Shown here: positions 25,225-33,298 of the stretch, one piece after another
Layout: the number at the start of each line of letters is the position of its first letter
Position numbering within the stretch: the stretch's first letter is position 1
Assembly (NCBI RefSeq): GCF_011758805.1
Contig: NZ_JAANOW010000002.1
Location: 682,001 to 746,000 of the forward strand
DNA from: Mycolicibacterium fluoranthenivorans
Lineage (GTDB): Bacteria; Actinomycetota; Actinomycetes; Mycobacteriales; Mycobacteriaceae
DNA length: 64,000 nt
Direction: 5' to 3'
The notes under the pieces: generated by a model
Seen by the model: only the letters and a program-made list of their open reading frames with translations
The model's database searches: none
Told to the model about the DNA's origin: nothing
Program-made: the position numbers and the translations under genes

Positions 25225-26076
25225 CTACGCCCGTCCCGACTGCTCCTCGGCGCTCTCCAGCGCAGGGGAGTCGCTCGCAGACACCGCGTACACGGTGTGG
25301 CTGCCCTGCAGGCCCTTCAGTTCGACCTCACGTGGGGGCCCGAACTCGGCACCCGGCAGCTTGCCGACCGCTTCGCGTACCGGTTCACTGATGAGCACCT
25401 CACCGCCGTCGGCCAGCGCGGCCACCCGCGCCGCCATGGCGACGTTGCGTCCGAACAGGTCGTCACCACGACGCACCGAGGTGCCCATGTGGATGCCGAT
25501 CCGCACGCGAATGTCGTCCCAGCGTTGCGGATCGGCATTCAGCGCCTGCTGGACGCCGAGGCCGCAGCGGGCGGCCTGACGCGCATCTGCGAAGACGATC
25601 ATGAACCCGTCGCCCTGGGTCTTGACCACGTGTCCGCCGAATTTCTCGACCTGCTTGTAGAAGAGCTTGTTGTGGCGCTCAAGCAGTTTCACCCATTCGC
25701 GGTCGCCCAGGACGTCGTTCAGTTCGGTCGAGCCCTCGATATCGGAGAACACGATGACGGCCTGGCCGTCGGCGGTCAGGCGGGCCAGGTCGGGACGTTC
25801 CACCTGGGCCCAGCCCGCCAGATCCTCGATCGAATTTCGGACGGTGGCGCGGACGCCCTTGTTGATCAGTGAGTCCGCTGCCTGCCAGACGGTCTTGATC
25901 GCGACGGGTGCCAGTCCGCGAGGCCGGCGCCGGCGGGGACTCTCGCGCCGAAGTCGATCGAGTTCGCTTCGCGTGCTCGTCAGCTTGCTGTGCGTCACGA
26001 TCAGCAGCACGGTGAGGGTGATCAGGCCGACGAAGGCCAACCCGACGACGACCCAGGCTACGGCGGTTGACGTCAC
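25225..26076 (-). CDS. Membrane-anchored class III adenylate/guanylate cyclase
   Basis: 283-aa protein. One N-terminal transmembrane helix (about residues 5-27) is followed by a basic linker and a cyclase homology domain from about residue 100. The metal-binding Asp pair is in VFSDIEGST (near 110) and [10 protein letters not shown] (near 152); RVRIGIHMG and [11 protein letters not shown] complete the catalytic site. It should make cAMP (or cGMP) at the inner membrane face. Mycobacteria carry many such cyclases. No effector gene is adjacent. Confidence 0.92.
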   Translation of the reverse strand: MTSTAVAWVVVGLAFVGLITLTVLLIVTHSKLTSTRSELDRLRRESPRRRRPRGLAPVAIKTVWQAADSLINKGVRATVRNSIEDLAGWAQVERPDLARLTADGQAVIVFSDIEGSTELNDVLGDREWVKLLERHNKLFYKQVEKFGGHVVKTQGDGFMIVFADARQAARCGLGVQQALNADPQRWDDIRVRIGIHMGTSVRRGDDLFGRNVAMAARVAALADGGEVLISEPVREAVGKLPGAEFGPPREVELKGLQGSHTVYAVSASDSPALESAEEQSGRA

Positions 26077-26101
26077 CCGACCAGTATGGGCGACGGCGTC
26101 G

Positions 26102-26236
26102 TCATGTCAGCACGACAAGCACCAGCGCGAGCACGGTCGCTGCGGTGACCGCCAAAGCGATCCACAGTCTGGGTACCGGCGGCATGTCCCGGCTTCGGCT
26201 GGTGCGTGGCTCATCGGGGGAGAACGGGTAACCCAT
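26102..26236 (-). CDS. 44-aa single-helix membrane protein
   Basis: Short open frame with a polar, Pro/Arg-rich N-terminus (starting [16 protein letters not shown]) and a C-terminal transmembrane helix of about 20 residues rich in Ala, Leu and Val. Codon third positions are GC-rich as in real genes here. It follows the cyclase region on the same strand, between the cyclase start and the TetR stop. It was too short for routine gene calling and no function is known. Confidence 0.5.
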   Translation of the reverse strand: MGYPFSPDEPRTSRSRDMPPVPRLWIALAVTAATVLALVLVVLT

Positions 26237-26296
26237 CACGGCACTCAATCATGTTGTGGCAGTGGACAACGGATCGTATACCCGCTTCGCGCGCAT

Positions 26297-26881
26297 CTAC
26301 ACCTGAGGTAACCGGGGTTCCGGTGGTAGCCCCGCCGCCTGCCTGGCAGTACGCGTGAACGCGGGTTTGGTATGCGCGACCCCATCCAGATAGCCCCCGA
26401 CCAGTGCGGCGTCGCGCAGCAAGGCCAGCGACGAGGCGATCTCCGCAGGGTTGTCGTGCCCGGCGGCGGCCTCCTCGAGGGCGCCGCGAAACCAGCCGCG
26501 GTGTTCGGCGATGAGCCGCCGGATACGGCTGCCCGGGTCGGGGTACTCCGCCGCCGCGTTGATGAACGGGCATCCGCGGGTGTGATACCGAGTGATGTCG
26601 TCGGCGATACCGTCGATGACCAGCTCCAGCATGTCGGCGTCGCCACCGGCGGACTCGGCGGCGGCGAAGTAACCGCGAATGGTCTGGTCCTCGGCCGCCA
26701 GGTACGCCTCGACGAGGTCCTCTTTGCCTTTGAAATGCCGGTACATGGTGGCGCGGGTGACACCGGCCTCGGCCAGGATGCGGTCGACGCCGACGGAATG
26801 GATTCCCTCGCGGTAGAAGAGGTCGGTTGCGGTGCGCAGAAGCCGCTCACGGGCCTCCGACACCGGCGCACTGGTTTCCAT
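26297..26881 (-). CDS. TetR-family regulator
   Basis: 194-aa repressor with a standard N-terminal domain (RERLLRTATDLFYREGIHSV, then DRILAEAGVTRATMYRHFKG) and a C-terminal ligand bundle. ATG 26881 is favoured because TACCGT lies exactly 7 nt upstream (26889-26894), a leaderless layout; no ribosome site serves the alternatives. Two AGAACG/CGTTCT palindromes separate it from the divergent hydrolase, so it very likely represses both genes. Confidence 0.9.
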   Translation of the reverse strand: METSAPVSEARERLLRTATDLFYREGIHSVGVDRILAEAGVTRATMYRHFKGKEDLVEAYLAAEDQTIRGYFAAAESAGGDADMLELVIDGIADDITRYHTRGCPFINAAAEYPDPGSRIRRLIAEHRGWFRGALEEAAAGHDNPAEIASSLALLRDAALVGGYLDGVAHTKPAFTRTARQAAGLPPEPRLPQV

Positions 26882-26904
26882 GTCCACCACGGTACGCCCG
26901 AGGC

Positions 26905-26914
26905 AGAACGTTCT
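26905..26914. promoter_or_regulatory. TetR operator 1, AGAACGTTCT
   Basis: This perfect 10-bp palindrome lies about 10 nt upstream of the leaderless -10 element of the tetR gene. It shares its AGAACG half-site with the second operator at 26960. Confidence 0.6.
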
Positions 26915-26959
26915 TTCTCTTACGGGGAATACCGGGCGGGCCGGGAGGGTTCAAGTAAG

Positions 26960-26975
26960 AAGAACGACCGTTCTT
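26960..26975. promoter_or_regulatory. TetR operator 2, AAGAACG-AC-CGTTCTT
   Basis: This perfect inverted repeat with 7-bp arms and a 2-bp centre lies 19 nt upstream of the hydrolase ATG and just before its GAGGAG ribosome site. Binding here would block hydrolase transcription. Confidence 0.65.
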
Positions 26976-26994
26976 TCTACTAGAGGAGAAGCCG

Positions 26995-27813
26995 ATGACC
27001 ACCATCACCGCACGCGAGCAGGACGAGATCGACCGCGCGAATCGCTCGGGTGCACAGCCCGTCGTGTTCGTCCACGGCCTGTGGCTGTTGCCCGACAGCT
27101 GGGACGACTGGCGAGCCCTGTTCGAAGAGCAGGCTTTCGTGACGCTGGCCCCGGGCTGGCCCGACGATCCGGCCACCACCGCCGATGCGCGCCGTGATCC
27201 GTCGGTGTTCGCCGGGAAGGGGGTTGCCGAGATCACCGATCACTACGCCGACGTGATCCGCGCCCTGGATCGCAAGCCCATCATCATCGGGCACTCCTTC
27301 GGCGGCCTGATCGCCCAGAAGCTCGCCGGCCTCGGCCTGGCCAAGGCTGCTGTGGCCATCGACCCTGCGCCGTTCCGCGGGGTACTTCCCCTGCCGTTGT
27401 CGGCGTTGCGCTCGGCGTTCCCTGTGCTGAGTAACCCGCTGAACCATGGCCGGGCGGTGGGGCTGACGCCCAAGCAGTTCCGGTACGGGTTCGGCAACGC
27501 AATATCCGAGGAGGAGTCGCAGCGGCTGTATGACCGGTATTCGGTCGCCGGCCCGGGTCGCCCCCTGTTCCAGGCGGCCGTCGCCAATTTCAACCCGGCC
27601 TCGGCCACCAAAGTCAACACCAGGAACCCTGAGCGGGGGCCGCTGTTGGTCATCTCCGGCGAGTTGGATCACACCGTTCCGTCGGCGGTCGCGAAGGCCT
27701 CCTACAAGCAGTACAAGAAGAACCCCAACGTGACCGAATTCGTCGAATTCGCCGGTCGCGGACATTCCTGGTGGTCGACAACGGCTGGCGTGAGGTGGCC
27801 GACGCGGCACTGA
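26995..27813 (+). CDS. Alpha/beta hydrolase with a frameshifted C-terminus
   Basis: 272-aa hydrolase. The oxyanion HGLWLLP, nucleophile elbow IGHSFGG (Ser near 103), acid GELDHTVP and catalytic His in GRGHS are all present. Immediately after GRGHS the frame turns into WWSTTAGVRWPTRH. The plus-one frame from 27768 reads LVVDNGWREVADAAL, then SFVTRF, and stops at 27833, which is how relatives end. One base has therefore been lost at about 27766-27768, either a real mutation or a sequencing error. The catalytic triad survives, but the final helix is missing. Divergent tetR and twin operators indicate induction by a ligand. Confidence 0.85.
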   Translation: MTTITAREQDEIDRANRSGAQPVVFVHGLWLLPDSWDDWRALFEEQAFVTLAPGWPDDPATTADARRDPSVFAGKGVAEITDHYADVIRALDRKPIIIGHSFGGLIAQKLAGLGLAKAAVAIDPAPFRGVLPLPLSALRSAFPVLSNPLNHGRAVGLTPKQFRYGFGNAISEEESQRLYDRYSVAGPGRPLFQAAVANFNPASATKVNTRNPERGPLLVISGELDHTVPSAVAKASYKQYKKNPNVTEFVEFAGRGHSWWSTTAGVRWPTRH

Positions 27814-27895
27814 GTTTCGTCACCCGGTTCTGACACACCTCGCTGCGCCGAAATTCGGTTGAGGGGGCCGGGCCTGCTGGGCTTCACTGAGTGTG

Positions 27896-28837
27896 ATGTC
27901 TGCGGCCTGGCCCTCTCTTCGCGACGAAGTCGATATCGCCGATGCTCTCTACGGGCGGCGCGGCCGGACGCTGCTCGAGGAATGGCTCGCCCGCCAGGTG
28001 GCGCTCACACACGACCTCGCCTTCGCCCGCGAGTTCTCCGATCACGTCGACCTGCCCGGGGTGCGGGTCACCGACTACCTGCACCGCCACCTCGTCACCT
28101 CAGCCGGAACGCTGCTGGGTGGAATCCGGTTCTACGGCCGCGATATCAACCGGCCCTTCGTCGAGATCATCGCGCACAGCTTCGACGACCTGAACCGGAT
28201 GCGGGTGTGCGTCAGTCAGGAATGGGCGATGTTCGCGCCGCTGTGTCTGAGGGTGCGGACCGCCCCGGGGCGGCTGGGCGGAGCGGGGGTTGTGCTCGAC
28301 GAGAGCGTCTACGTGGCGGCCTACCGCGAGATGACCTCGCGGGCCCCCAATGTGTGGCTGGCGGCCTTCGACAGCGCCGAAGCCGCCATGGCGATCGTCG
28401 CGGACCGGTACCGGCAGCTGGATTCCGCTTTGGCTCGCAATATCTCGGCCGCCACCGCCGCCGAGCTCGATGACTGGCACACCCGGGATCACCTGTGCGC
28501 CATCCGTACCACCGCGGGCATCGTCGGTCTGCTGGCGGTGGTGCCAGGCGTGATCGACTGGATCGACGGTGACGTGATCAACGAAGAAGTGGTCACCGTC
28601 GAGCACGGTGGCCACGGGTACGCCGCCGCGGGACAGGCGGCGTGGGCGGCCGAACCCGGTCGAGACCCGGACGTGCTGTTGATCGGCACCATCGACCGAC
28701 TCAACCTCGCTTCGCGAAAGACCGCCGCGGCCGCAGGTCGCCGGCGCGTGCTGGACGCCTACTTCGTGTCCCTGCCGCAGCCTCCCTATGCTGGTCCGGA
28801 AGGGAGCGACAGGTGCGCAGAGACCCGGGTGACTTAG
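27896..28837 (+). CDS. GNAT-like acetyltransferase domain protein, function unknown
   Basis: 313-aa protein not firmly recognised. The C-terminal third (VEHGGHGYAAAGQAAWA, then GTIDRLNLASRKTAAAAGR) resembles the acetyl-CoA site and C-terminal strand of GNAT acetyltransferases. The N-terminal part has no clear motif. ATG 27896 follows a GTG at 27893; no ribosome site is visible. Its 3' end overlaps the BlaI gene by 25 nt, so it shares an operon with the BlaI/M56 pair. Confidence 0.6.
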   Translation: MSAAWPSLRDEVDIADALYGRRGRTLLEEWLARQVALTHDLAFAREFSDHVDLPGVRVTDYLHRHLVTSAGTLLGGIRFYGRDINRPFVEIIAHSFDDLNRMRVCVSQEWAMFAPLCLRVRTAPGRLGGAGVVLDESVYVAAYREMTSRAPNVWLAAFDSAEAAMAIVADRYRQLDSALARNISAATAAELDDWHTRDHLCAIRTTAGIVGLLAVVPGVIDWIDGDVINEEVVTVEHGGHGYAAAGQAAWAAEPGRDPDVLLIGTIDRLNLASRKTAAAAGRRRVLDAYFVSLPQPPYAGPEGSDRCAETRVT

Positions 28838-29190
28838 AAGACGCTGTCATCGCCGTACTCGCCGGCGGCGAGGCCATGACGGTGGCCGAGGTGCGCGCCG
28901 AGTTGGGGTCGCGTCTGGCGTACACCACGGTGATGACGGTGCTGACCAGACTTGCCGGCAAGGGCACCGTCACCCGGGACCGTGACGGCCGCTCGCACCG
29001 GTACACGCTGGCCGCCGCGCCGGGCGACCTCCCGGCGTTGCAGGCTGCCCTGCGGATGCGTCGTGAGCTCGACGGCGGGCATGCCCGGGCCGACGTGCTG
29101 AGCAGCTTCGTCGCAAGCTTGTCCTCCGAGGACGAGGAGCTCCTTCGAGAAGTGCTGTCACGTCATGAGATCGACGGTGGCGGCCGGTGA
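28813..29190 (+). CDS. BlaI/MecI/CopY-family repressor
   Basis: 125-aa winged-helix regulator with LEDAVIAVLAGGEAMTVAEV, LAYTTVMTVLTRLAGKGTV and RDRDGRSHRYT, the canonical BlaI recognition helix and wing. In this family a sensor protease of type M56 cleaves or displaces the repressor when the wall is stressed. GTG 28813 lies inside the end of the upstream gene and the stop overlaps the M56 start (28813-29190, then 29187). A BlaI-type palindrome is found at 30603. Confidence 0.9.
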   Translation: MRRDPGDLEDAVIAVLAGGEAMTVAEVRAELGSRLAYTTVMTVLTRLAGKGTVTRDRDGRSHRYTLAAAPGDLPALQAALRMRRELDGGHARADVLSSFVASLSSEDEELLREVLSRHEIDGGGR

Positions 29191-30074
29191 GCATCTGGAT
29201 CCTGCTCGGGGCGCCTTGGGTCCTGGCGATCGCACTCACCGCAGTGTTGCCCGCCCTCGCCGACAGATTTCATCCGTATTGGCAAGCCCCGGTCGCGGCG
29301 ACGCTGGCGCTGATGATGGCGATCAGTACCTGGATCTCGATGGTCGCCGGTGCCTCGATTCTGCTCGGCCACCCAGGCGTCATGGGCCGGATCGAGGCTC
29401 TGTCGCTGATCGGGATCTGTGCGGGTCTTCTGCTCTTGGCCCTCCGCCACCTGCTGCGGGTGCGGATGTCGGTGCGGGCCGGCCGGGCCATCCGGTGTGG
29501 CGCGGCCGATAAGGACGGCGCGGTGGTGATCGTCGAGGACGACCGCCCGGACGCGTTCGCCGTGCCCGGGCGGGCCGGGGGATTGATCGTGCTCACCACG
29601 GGCCTGACCGCGGTGATGACAGCGGCGGAGCGGCGTGCGGTGATCGACCACGAGCGAGCGCACCTACGACAGCGGCACCATTTCCACGTCCAGGCAGTCG
29701 AACTCGCGGCCTGCCTCAATCCGCTACTGCGACCGTGGACCCGGGTGGTGCGATTGGCGGTCGAGCGCAGCGCCGACGAGCACGCCGCACGTGGCGGCCG
29801 AGGCAACGCCGCGCGGGCGATCGCCCGCGCGGCGCTGCTGTGCGCGCACGCTCAGCCGGCGCCCGGGTGCCGTATCACCGGCCGTCCGAGCGATGTCCGG
29901 GCGAGAGTCCTCGCGCTGACACATGAGGCACCACCTCGGCAGCGCTGGTACATGCTGGCGCTCGCCGCGGTCATCGCCGTATTGATCAGCGCGCAAACCT
30001 ATCTGGCTGCCGATATCGCCCAGGACCGCTTTGCACCCGAGCGCGGTGAGCCGCTGTCCACCGTGATCGGCTGA
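29187..30074 (+). CDS. M56-family (BlaR1-like) membrane metalloprotease
   Basis: 295-aa membrane protein. Helices lie at about residues 3-25, 35-60, 68-88 and 260-280. The zinc site HERAH is near residue 155 with the third ligand Glu in VERSADEHAAR. It lacks the extracellular penicillin-binding sensor domain of staphylococcal BlaR1, as mycobacterial versions do, so the input signal is unknown. A 4-nt overlap couples it to the BlaI repressor, its expected target. Confidence 0.9.
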   Translation: MSIWILLGAPWVLAIALTAVLPALADRFHPYWQAPVAATLALMMAISTWISMVAGASILLGHPGVMGRIEALSLIGICAGLLLLALRHLLRVRMSVRAGRAIRCGAADKDGAVVIVEDDRPDAFAVPGRAGGLIVLTTGLTAVMTAAERRAVIDHERAHLRQRHHFHVQAVELAACLNPLLRPWTRVVRLAVERSADEHAARGGRGNAARAIARAALLCAHAQPAPGCRITGRPSDVRARVLALTHEAPPRQRWYMLALAAVIAVLISAQTYLAADIAQDRFAPERGEPLSTVIG

Positions 30075-30087
30075 ACCGCAGGAGCTT

Positions 30088-30564
30088 TCACTCGCCTGCG
30101 TCGGCCGTGGCCTTGTCTCCCCAGGCTGACCTGGCGCCCGAGTCGCCGATCCGCACCACCTGAACGGTGGTGGCGACACTGGCAATGATGACCAGCGCCG
30201 CGATGGCCCAGGTGAGGGCCGGGGTGAACGGGCGCTCGCGGGATTCCCGCACGTGCACGACGGCGAGCAGGGCCGCGCCGATGAGCAGTGCAATCGCGAA
30301 ATAGACCATGGTGTCGCCGAGTTCGGCGTGCTCGTGCAAGAGCGGGGTGCGTTCGGTCTGATGCTCCAGCCACTCGCCGGCCTCGGTGGTCAGTGGCGTG
30401 AGGACCGTGGTCACCACGGCCAGAATGACCACCAGCCAGGTGAGGCGCCGCCGGGCCGCGGGCCACAGGGCGCAGGTGATCGCGAGCGCGGCAGTCAGTG
30501 GCGCCAACACCACGACGAAATGCACCAGCAGAACATGGGCGGGCAGCCCTTGAAATGTCGACAA
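30088..30564 (-). CDS. DUF2231-like four-helix membrane protein
   Basis: 158-aa integral membrane protein: helices at about residues 12-32, 42-60, 85-103 and 117-137. The start HVLLVHFVVVLAP (a His-containing first helix) and the ETEAGEWLE-like loop (TTEAGEWLEHQTE) are typical of DUF2231. TTG 30564 has GGAAGG 7 nt upstream. A palindrome resembling a BlaI box lies 39 nt before the start, suggesting that the convergent BlaI system controls it. Function unknown; a redox or heme role has been proposed for related families, but nothing here proves it. Confidence 0.75.
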   Translation of the reverse strand: MSTFQGLPAHVLLVHFVVVLAPLTAALAITCALWPAARRRLTWLVVILAVVTTVLTPLTTEAGEWLEHQTERTPLLHEHAELGDTMVYFAIALLIGAALLAVVHVRESRERPFTPALTWAIAALVIIASVATTVQVVRIGDSGARSAWGDKATADAGE

Positions 30565-30602
30565 AAGTAGGCCTTCCGTAGGACCGGATCATCCGGACGA
30601 CA

Positions 30603-30621
30603 TACTACATATCTTGTAGTA
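30603..30621. promoter_or_regulatory. BlaI-type operator, TACTACA-N5-TGTAGTA
   Basis: This perfect inverted repeat with 7-bp arms carries the TACA/TGTA core recognised by BlaI/MecI repressors. It sits upstream of the DUF2231 gene, about 1.4 kb from the blaI gene. Confidence 0.65.
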
Positions 30622-30650
30622 GTCAGGCTCGGTGGCGAAGGATCGCCAGC

Positions 30651-31355
30651 TCACGCCACAGCGGTGCCCACCAGCAGGCCGATGCCATAGGTGATGGCAA
30701 GTGCCAAGCCGCCGCCGACGACATTGCGCAGGATGGCGCGTTGCCGGCCGGCGCCGCCGAGTCGCGCCGCGACGGATCCGGTGAGGGCGAGCGCGATCAG
30801 CACGGCGACCACGGTGATCGGGATCCGCAGGCTCGGCGGTGGCAGCAGAATCGCCAGAAGCGGCAGGAGGGCGCCAGTGATGAAGGACGCGGCCGAAGAG
30901 AAGGCCGCCTGCCAGGGGCTGGTGAGTTCGTCCGGATCGATGCCGAGTTCGGCCTCGGCATGTGCGGCGAACGCGTCATGTTCGGTGAGCTCGGCGGCGA
31001 CCGCTTGCGCGGTGGCCTCGGACAGGCCTTTTGCGGCGTAGATGGCCTTGAGCTCTTCGAATTCTGCTTCGGGATCGTCGCGCAGTTCGAAGCGCTCCTT
31101 TTTCAGGAGGGCGCGCTCGGTATCGCGCTGACTGCTCACGGACACGTACTCACCGAGCGCCATGGACACCGCGCCCGCGGCGAGGCCGGCGATACCGGCG
31201 GTGAGGATCGGGCCGCGTTCCACCGTCGCCGCGGCCACGCCCACCACGATGCCCGCCGTCGACACGATGCCGTCATTGGCACCGAGCACGCCGGCGCGCA
31301 GCCAGTTCAGCTTCGACGAAACGGACCCGATGTGCGGTTCGGCGGGATGTGACAC
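30651..31355 (-). CDS. VIT1/CCC1-family iron/manganese transporter
   Basis: 234-aa membrane protein with the family N-terminus LRAGVLGANDGIVSTAG (residues 19-35), AGAVSMALGEYVSVSSQ, a central acidic cytoplasmic segment and three C-terminal helices. These proteins export Fe2+ or Mn2+ from the cytosol. The GTG start at 31355 is preceded by TAGTCT six bases upstream, so the transcript may be leaderless. Confidence 0.9.
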   Translation of the reverse strand: MSHPAEPHIGSVSSKLNWLRAGVLGANDGIVSTAGIVVGVAAATVERGPILTAGIAGLAAGAVSMALGEYVSVSSQRDTERALLKKERFELRDDPEAEFEELKAIYAAKGLSEATAQAVAAELTEHDAFAAHAEAELGIDPDELTSPWQAAFSSAASFITGALLPLLAILLPPPSLRIPITVVAVLIALALTGSVAARLGGAGRQRAILRNVVGGGLALAITYGIGLLVGTAVA

Positions 31356-31436
31356 AGCGTCAGACTAAGCAGTCCGGCCGCCGGTCGCCAGCAAACCTAG
31401 CCTCACCAAACAACTGTTCGCGCAGCGTGGTTCGGC

Positions 31437-31709
31437 TCAGCAGGGGTCCCCGGGCGGGGTGAAGTACGGCACACCTTCGACGGTGTAGCAGGGCACCTCG
31501 CCGGGCACGTAGGGGACGTGCGCCGCGGCGATCGCCGCGCCCGCGATGGCGTCACCTGCGATGTTGGTGCAACCCCCGGCGGCGAAGTGCCTGCCGTCGG
31601 CGCCTGCGCACACATCGGCACCGGCGGCGGGCGCGCTGACCAGTGGCATCAGTGCCGCGGCGGTGGCGAACCCCGCCGCGAACAACGCTGAGGTGGTACG
31701 TCGGCTCAT
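31437..31709 (-). CDS. Small secreted protein, four cysteines
   Basis: 90-aa preprotein. A signal peptide (SRRTTSALFAAGFATAAALM) ends near APAAGAD, leaving about 58 residues with paired cysteines and a Pro-rich tail (PYFTPPGDPC). AAGGAG lies before ATG 31709. Similar small cysteine-containing exported proteins are common in mycobacteria; the role is unknown. It lies downstream of tetR 31827 on the same strand but has its own 117-base leader. Confidence 0.75.
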   Translation of the reverse strand: MSRRTTSALFAAGFATAAALMPLVSAPAAGADVCAGADGRHFAAGGCTNIAGDAIAGAAIAAAHVPYVPGEVPCYTVEGVPYFTPPGDPC

Positions 31710-31826
31710 GACGTTCTCCTTCGATCCGGGGCAGCCCCGCCTGCGCGTGGTGTTGGCAGTGCTCATTGTCGGGTGTGGCGCCCATTGCCGCTCGGTTTTG
31801 ACGACAACGTCTATTCACCGGTCTGT

Positions 31827-32420
31827 TTACCGGCTCCCGGAGATCACGCGCAAGCCGTACCCGTAGGTGGTGAGGTATTCGTCGATCGCAGGTTGGCGGA
31901 CCTCGGCGGCTTCGGGGAGGGTGAGCAGCAGCGCGTAGAGGCCGAGGAGAAACGACACCCCGTTGTGCAGCACATCGACGTCGGTGGGTATCTCCCCGCG
32001 GCGGCGGGCACGGTCGAGTTCTTCGACGACGGCCACCGCCATCGGATAGTTGGTCCACTCCTCGGATGGCGGCCGGGTGGTGGAGAAATGCAGGGCCAGA
32101 AAGTCTTTGAACAATCGGCGGCCCAGCCGTCGTTCTATCGTCTCCAATGCTCGGACGGCTTCGGCCAGCGTGTCGTGCACGCTGTGCGCGGTGGCGAAGT
32201 ATCGGGTCAGTTCGGCGGCCATCCGGTCCTGTTCGCGCTTCTCCAGTTCGAGCAGGACGTGTTCCTTGGTCGGGAAGTGGAAGAAGAAAGTGCCGTGCGC
32301 GACGCCGGCAGCGGCGACGATCGCCGTGGTATCCGCCCCGGCTATCCCCGCGCGCTTGAACTCGGCGAGCGCGGCGCCGAGCAGTCGCTCGCGGGTCTGC
32401 AGACCCTTCTGCTTCAGCAT
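31827..32420 (-). CDS. TetR-family regulator
   Basis: 197-aa repressor: RERLLGAALAEFKRAGIAGA with AAAGVAHGTFFFHFPTKEHV as the DNA-binding part and a helical C-terminal domain. The start is placed at ATG 32420; upstream ATGs would encode a non-conserved leader. It is divergent from the four-gene membrane operon at 32552. Two copies of a 15-bp element in opposite orientation, one next to this start codon and one beside the ribosome site of the operon, point to mutual control. Confidence 0.88.
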   Translation of the reverse strand: MLKQKGLQTRERLLGAALAEFKRAGIAGADTTAIVAAAGVAHGTFFFHFPTKEHVLLELEKREQDRMAAELTRYFATAHSVHDTLAEAVRALETIERRLGRRLFKDFLALHFSTTRPPSEEWTNYPMAVAVVEELDRARRRGEIPTDVDVLHNGVSFLLGLYALLLTLPEAAEVRQPAIDEYLTTYGYGLRVISGSR

Positions 32421-32423
32421 GAA

Positions 32424-32438
32424 ACTGACTCTACTCAG
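32424..32438. promoter_or_regulatory. TetR operator A, CTGA-N6-TCAG type
   Basis: ACTGACTCTACTCAG lies four bases upstream of the tetR start codon. It matches 13 of 15 bases of the reverse complement of the element at 32528. Confidence 0.55.
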
Positions 32439-32527
32439 AAAGTTCTTCCCATTGAGCATTTTGCCGGATACCGTGCATATGAACATGACTCGGTGATCAC
32501 CGGTATGCCGATTCGAAACGAAAAACC

Positions 32528-32542
32528 CTGAGTCAAGTCAGT
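32528..32542. promoter_or_regulatory. TetR operator B, CTGA-N6-TCAG type
   Basis: CTGAGTCAAGTCAGT abuts the GGAGG ribosome site (32543-32547) of the membrane operon. It is the inverted counterpart of the element next to tetR. Confidence 0.55.
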
Positions 32543-32551
32543 GGAGGCGTG

Positions 32552-33298
32552 ATGCACATCCTCGAGCAGGCCCAAGACCTGCCGAAAGCCGGGAATATCA
32601 AGGCGCAGTGGGTGAGTCTGTGGACCGGGCCGGTGGTCGGGGTGGTGCTGCTGATCGCGGCGCTGGCGTTTCCCGGTTTCTGGCCGCCGATGTCGCCGAC
32701 CATGACGGCCGGAGAGGTTGCCGCGTTCTACGCCGACCACACCGCCCTGATCCGGTTCAGCCAGGCCGCCTTCAACCTGTGCGGGATCATGGTGTTGCCG
32801 TTCTTCATGGTGATCGTCGCACAGATGAAACGGATGAAAGGGCAGAGCCACGTCTTCGCGTATTGCTACCTGACGGCGGTGGTCAGCGGCGCCACCATCT
32901 TCGCCCTGTCCAACATCTTCTTCCTGGTGGCGGCTTTTCGCCCGGAACGCAACCCGGACCTGATCATGCTGCTCAACGACCTGGCATGGATCGTGTTCAT
33001 CGCCCCCGTCGGCATGGTGGTCAGCCAGTTCGTACTCCTGGCGCTGGCGGTGTACTTCGATGACCGTGCGGATCCGGTGTTCCCGCGCTGGGTGGGCCAC
33101 TACGCGCTGGCCACCGCCGTCGCGATGGTGCCCGCCGCGGGTGCCGCCGTCTTCCGCACCGGACCACTGGCCTGGGATGGGCTGCTGTCATTCTGGCTTC
33201 GCAACGGCGCCTTTGCGGCGTTCGTCCTGGTGATGTTCTTCGTCCTGCGGGCCGCGCTGCACCGACAGGCCGTCGCCGACGGTGTGATCGCGCCATGA
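32552..33298 (+). CDS. Six-helix membrane protein, operon paralogue 1
   Basis: 248-aa integral membrane protein, family unknown to me. Helices lie at about residues 22-42, 70-92, 103-128, 142-165, 180-200 and 212-235. Polar landmarks are FWPPMSPTMTAGEVAAFYADH in the first loop and QMKRM after helix 2, both with counterparts in the next gene (PDVTAADKVAFFTAHH, QMKRM), so the two are paralogues. ATG 32552 is used with GGAGG 4 nt upstream. The stop overlaps the next start (ATGA). Confidence 0.8.
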   Translation: MHILEQAQDLPKAGNIKAQWVSLWTGPVVGVVLLIAALAFPGFWPPMSPTMTAGEVAAFYADHTALIRFSQAAFNLCGIMVLPFFMVIVAQMKRMKGQSHVFAYCYLTAVVSGATIFALSNIFFLVAAFRPERNPDLIMLLNDLAWIVFIAPVGMVVSQFVLLALAVYFDDRADPVFPRWVGHYALATAVAMVPAAGAAVFRTGPLAWDGLLSFWLRNGAFAAFVLVMFFVLRAALHRQAVADGVIAP

